Below are positions 61,701 through 64,000 of a stretch of 64,000 nucleotides of DNA, piece after piece (the stretch's first letter is position 1; each line of letters opens with the position of its first letter). Below the pieces are notes generated by a model. It was not told where the DNA came from. It ran no database searches and worked only from the letters and a program-made list of their open reading frames with translations. Origin of the DNA: Morinoia aosen (Eukaryota; Arthropoda; Malacostraca; Amphipoda; Talitridae); NCBI GenBank assembly GCA_030386875.1, contig JASJYW010000026.1:16732193-16796192 (forward strand). The letters run 5' to 3'. Both the position numbers and the translations under genes were made by a program.

Positions 61701-62470
61701 TGTCGCTGTAGAGATACCTTCTGTACTCCTTTGTGCGCTGTAGAGATACCTTCTGTACTCCTTTGTACGCTGTAGAGATACCTTCTGTACTCCTTTGTAC
61801 GCTGTAGAGATACCTCGTGTACTCCTTTGTACGTTCTAGAGATACTTCCTGTACTCCTTTGTGCGCTGTAGAGATACCTTCTGTACTCCTTTGTGCGCTG
61901 TAGAGATACCTTCTGTACTCCTTTGTGCGCCTTAGAGATACCTTCTGTACTCCTTTGTGCGCTGTAGAGATACCTTCTGTACTCCTTTGTACGCTGTAGA
62001 GATACCTTCTGTACTCCTTTGTGCGCTGTAGAGATACCTTCTGTACTCCTTTGTACGCTGTAGAGATACCTCGTGTACTCCTTTGTACGTTCTAGAGATA
62101 TTTCCTGTACTCCTTTGTGCGCTGTAGAGATACCTTCTGTACTCCTTTGTGCGCTGTAGAGATACCTTCTGTACTCCTTTGTGCGCTGTAGAGATACCTT
62201 CTGTACTCCTTTGTGCGCTGTAGAGATACCTTCTGTACTCCTTTGTGCGCTGTAGAGATACCTTCTGTACTCCTTTGTGCGCTGTCGAGATACCTTCTGT
62301 ACTCCTTTGTGCGCTGTAGAGATACCTTCTGTACTCCTTTGTGCGCTGTAGAGATACCTTCTGTACTCCTTTGTGCGCTGTAGAGATACCTCGTGTACTC
62401 CTTTGTACGTTCTAGAGATATTTCCTGTACTCCTTTGTGCGCTGTAGAGATACCTTCTGTACTCCTTTGT
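58150..62470 (+). repeat. Segmental block delta, copy 2
   Basis: This second copy carries the same rare variants in the same order, including the 29-bp monomer at 58,800, TTCGGTAATC at 59,802, two GTCGCT monomers and CTGTCGAGA at 62,282. Homology ends near 62,470, where the next C-C interval is four monomers instead of five. Confidence 0.86.
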
Positions 62471-64000
62471 GCGCTGTAGAGATACCTTCTGTACTCCTTT
62501 GTACGCTGTAGAGATACCTCGCGTACTCCTTTGTACGTTCTAGAGATATTCCCTGTACTCCTTTGTGCGCTGTAGAGATACCTTCTGTACTCCTTTGTGC
62601 GCTGTAGAGATACCTTCTGTACTCCTTTGTGCGCTGTAGAGATACCTTTTGTACTCCTTTGTGCGCTGTAGAGATACCTTCTGTACTCCTTTGTACGCTG
62701 TAGAGATACCTCGTGTACTCCTTTGTACGTTCTAGAGATATTTCCTGTACTCCTTTGTGCGCTGTAGAGATACCTTCTGTACTCCTTTGTGCGCTGTAGA
62801 GATACCTTCTGTACTCCTTTGTGCGCTGTAGAGATACCTTCTGTACTCCTTTGTGCGCTGTAGAGATGCCTTCTGTACTCCTTCGTGCGCTGTAGAGATA
62901 CCTTCTGTACTCCTTTGTGCGCTGTAGAGATACCTTCTGTACTCCTTCGTGCGCTGTAGAGATACCTTCTGTACTCCTTTGTGCGCTGTAGAGATACCTT
63001 CTGTACTCCTTTGTGCGCTGTAGAGATACCTTCTGTACTCCTTTGTGCGCTGTAGAGATACCTCGTGTACTCCTTTGTACGCTGTAGAGATACCTTCTGT
63101 ACTCCTTTGTGCGCTCTAGAGATACCTTCTGCACTCCTTTGTGCGCTGTAGAGATACCTTCTGTACTCCTTTGTGCGCTGTAGAGATACCTTCTGTACTC
63201 CTTTGTACGCTGTAGAGATACCTCGTGTACTCCTTTGTACGTTCTAGAGATATTTCCTGTACTCCTTTGTGCGCTGTAGAGATACCTTCTGTACTCCTTT
63301 GTGCGCTGTAGAGATACCTTCTGTACTCCTTCGTGCGCTGTAGAGATACCTTCTGTACTCCTTTGTGCGCTGTAGAGATACCTTCTGTACTCCTTTGTGC
63401 GCTGTAGAGACACCTCGTGTACTCCTTTGTACGTTCTAGAGATATTTCCTGTACTCCTTTGTGCGCTGTAGAGATACCTTCTGTACTCCTTTGTGCGCTG
63501 TAGAGATACCTTCTGTACTCCTTTGTGCGCTGTAGAGATATCTTCTGTACTCCTTTGTGCGCTGTAGAGATACTTTCTGTACTCCTTTGTGCGCTGTAGA
63601 GATACCTTCTGTACTCCTTTGTACGCTGTAGAGATACCTCGTGTACTCCTTTGTACGTTCTAGAGATATTTCCTGTACTCCTTTGTGCGCTGTAGAGATA
63701 CCTTCTGTACTCCTTGGTGCGCTGTAGAGACTCTTTCTGTACTCCTTTGTGCGCTGTAGAGATACCTTCTGTACTCCTTTGTGCGCTGTAGAGATACCTT
63801 CTGTACTCCTTTGTACGCTGTAGAGATACCTCGTGTACTCCTTTGTACGTTCTAGAGATATTTCCTGTACTCCTTTTTGTGCTGTAGAGATACCTTCTGT
63901 ACTCCTTCGTACGCTGTAGAGATACCTTCTGTACTCCTTTGTGCGCTGTAGAGATACCTTCTGTACTCCTTTGTCCGCTGTAGAGATACCTTCTGTACTC

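Larger units (their letters stand above)
1..64000. repeat. 32-bp satellite DNA array filling the window
   Basis: The same 32-bp unit repeats from the first base to the last, always in the same orientation, giving about 2,000 monomers (64,000/32). The consensus starts TGTAGAGATACC and ends TTTGTGCGC. It has 15 G+C in 32 (47%), with 12 T against 5 A, so the plus strand is pyrimidine-rich (20 of 32). Monomers start at 1, 33, 65 and so on, and phase is lost only at a few 29- or 31-bp units. I found no inverted segment, inserted mobile element, unique sequence or array boundary, so the array extends past both ends. Arrays of this kind normally sit in eukaryotic heterochromatin. The host and chromosomal position cannot be read from the sequence. 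No gene is supported anywhere in the window. Confidence 0.98.

Noticed and set aside
1-64000. CRISPR array, because direct repeats of 32 bp lie in the usual size range
   Set aside because: There are no spacers. The units abut directly and the whole sequence is repeat, with no cas genes or leader.
1-64000. CENP-B box or telomere repeat that would place the array at a centromere or chromosome end
   Set aside because: The monomer classes contain neither the CENP-B box pattern (TTCGnnnnAnnCGGG) nor a TTAGGG-like motif. Chromosomal position therefore remains unknown.
1-64000. Naming a host species or a known satellite family
   Set aside because: I do not recognise the monomer with certainty, and there is no flanking unique sequence. 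A search of satellite and genome databases with the type A and type C monomers would decide it.

Overview
The window is a single uninterrupted satellite DNA array. From base 1 to base 64,000 I read one 32-bp monomer repeated head to tail, roughly 2,000 times and always in the same orientation. I found no unique sequence, gene, RNA gene, transposon or array edge. Long homogeneous arrays with higher-order structure like this are typical of nuclear heterochromatin (pericentromeric, subtelomeric or sex-chromosome) in a eukaryote. The sequence alone does not identify the host, and I do not recognise the monomer as a named satellite.

Four monomer classes explain almost every repeat. Type A is the majority and ends TGCGC. 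Type A' ends TACGC. Type B has CCTCGT in place of CCTTCT and ends TACGT. Type C begins TCTAGAGATA followed by TTTCCT. B is nearly always followed directly by C, and A' often precedes B. The array is therefore a series of cassettes, C-(A)n-A'-B, with a variable number of A monomers. In the first 3.8 kb, successive C monomers lie 4 to 13 monomers apart.

Above the cassette level, the window is a mosaic of large segmental copies recognisable by shared rare variants. Block alpha (about 0.2-13.3 kb) recurs at about 17.7-31.0 kb, with partial copies at 37.5-38.7 and 40.8-44.2 kb. Block beta (about 15.1-17.6 kb) recurs at 45.3-47.8 kb. Block gamma (about 31.0-37.5 kb) recurs at 48.5-55.0 kb. A further segment (51.8-56.1 kb) recurs at 58.2-62.5 kb. 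Nested inside are clean tandem duplications of 26 monomers (832 bp, at two loci), 40 monomers (1,280 bp) and about 64 monomers (2.05 kb). Their nesting allows a partial ordering of events.

The open reading frames on the minus strand are by-products of the repeat. The A, A' and B monomers contain no stop codon in any minus-strand frame, and the single TAG in type C acts in only one of three phases. Because 32 is not a multiple of 3, all three frames encode the same basic 32-residue repeat. I do not call any of these ORFs a gene. The points most worth checking are this frame-independent coding, the recent segmental duplications, the hybrid monomers that mark exchange points, and the good preservation of CpG sites.
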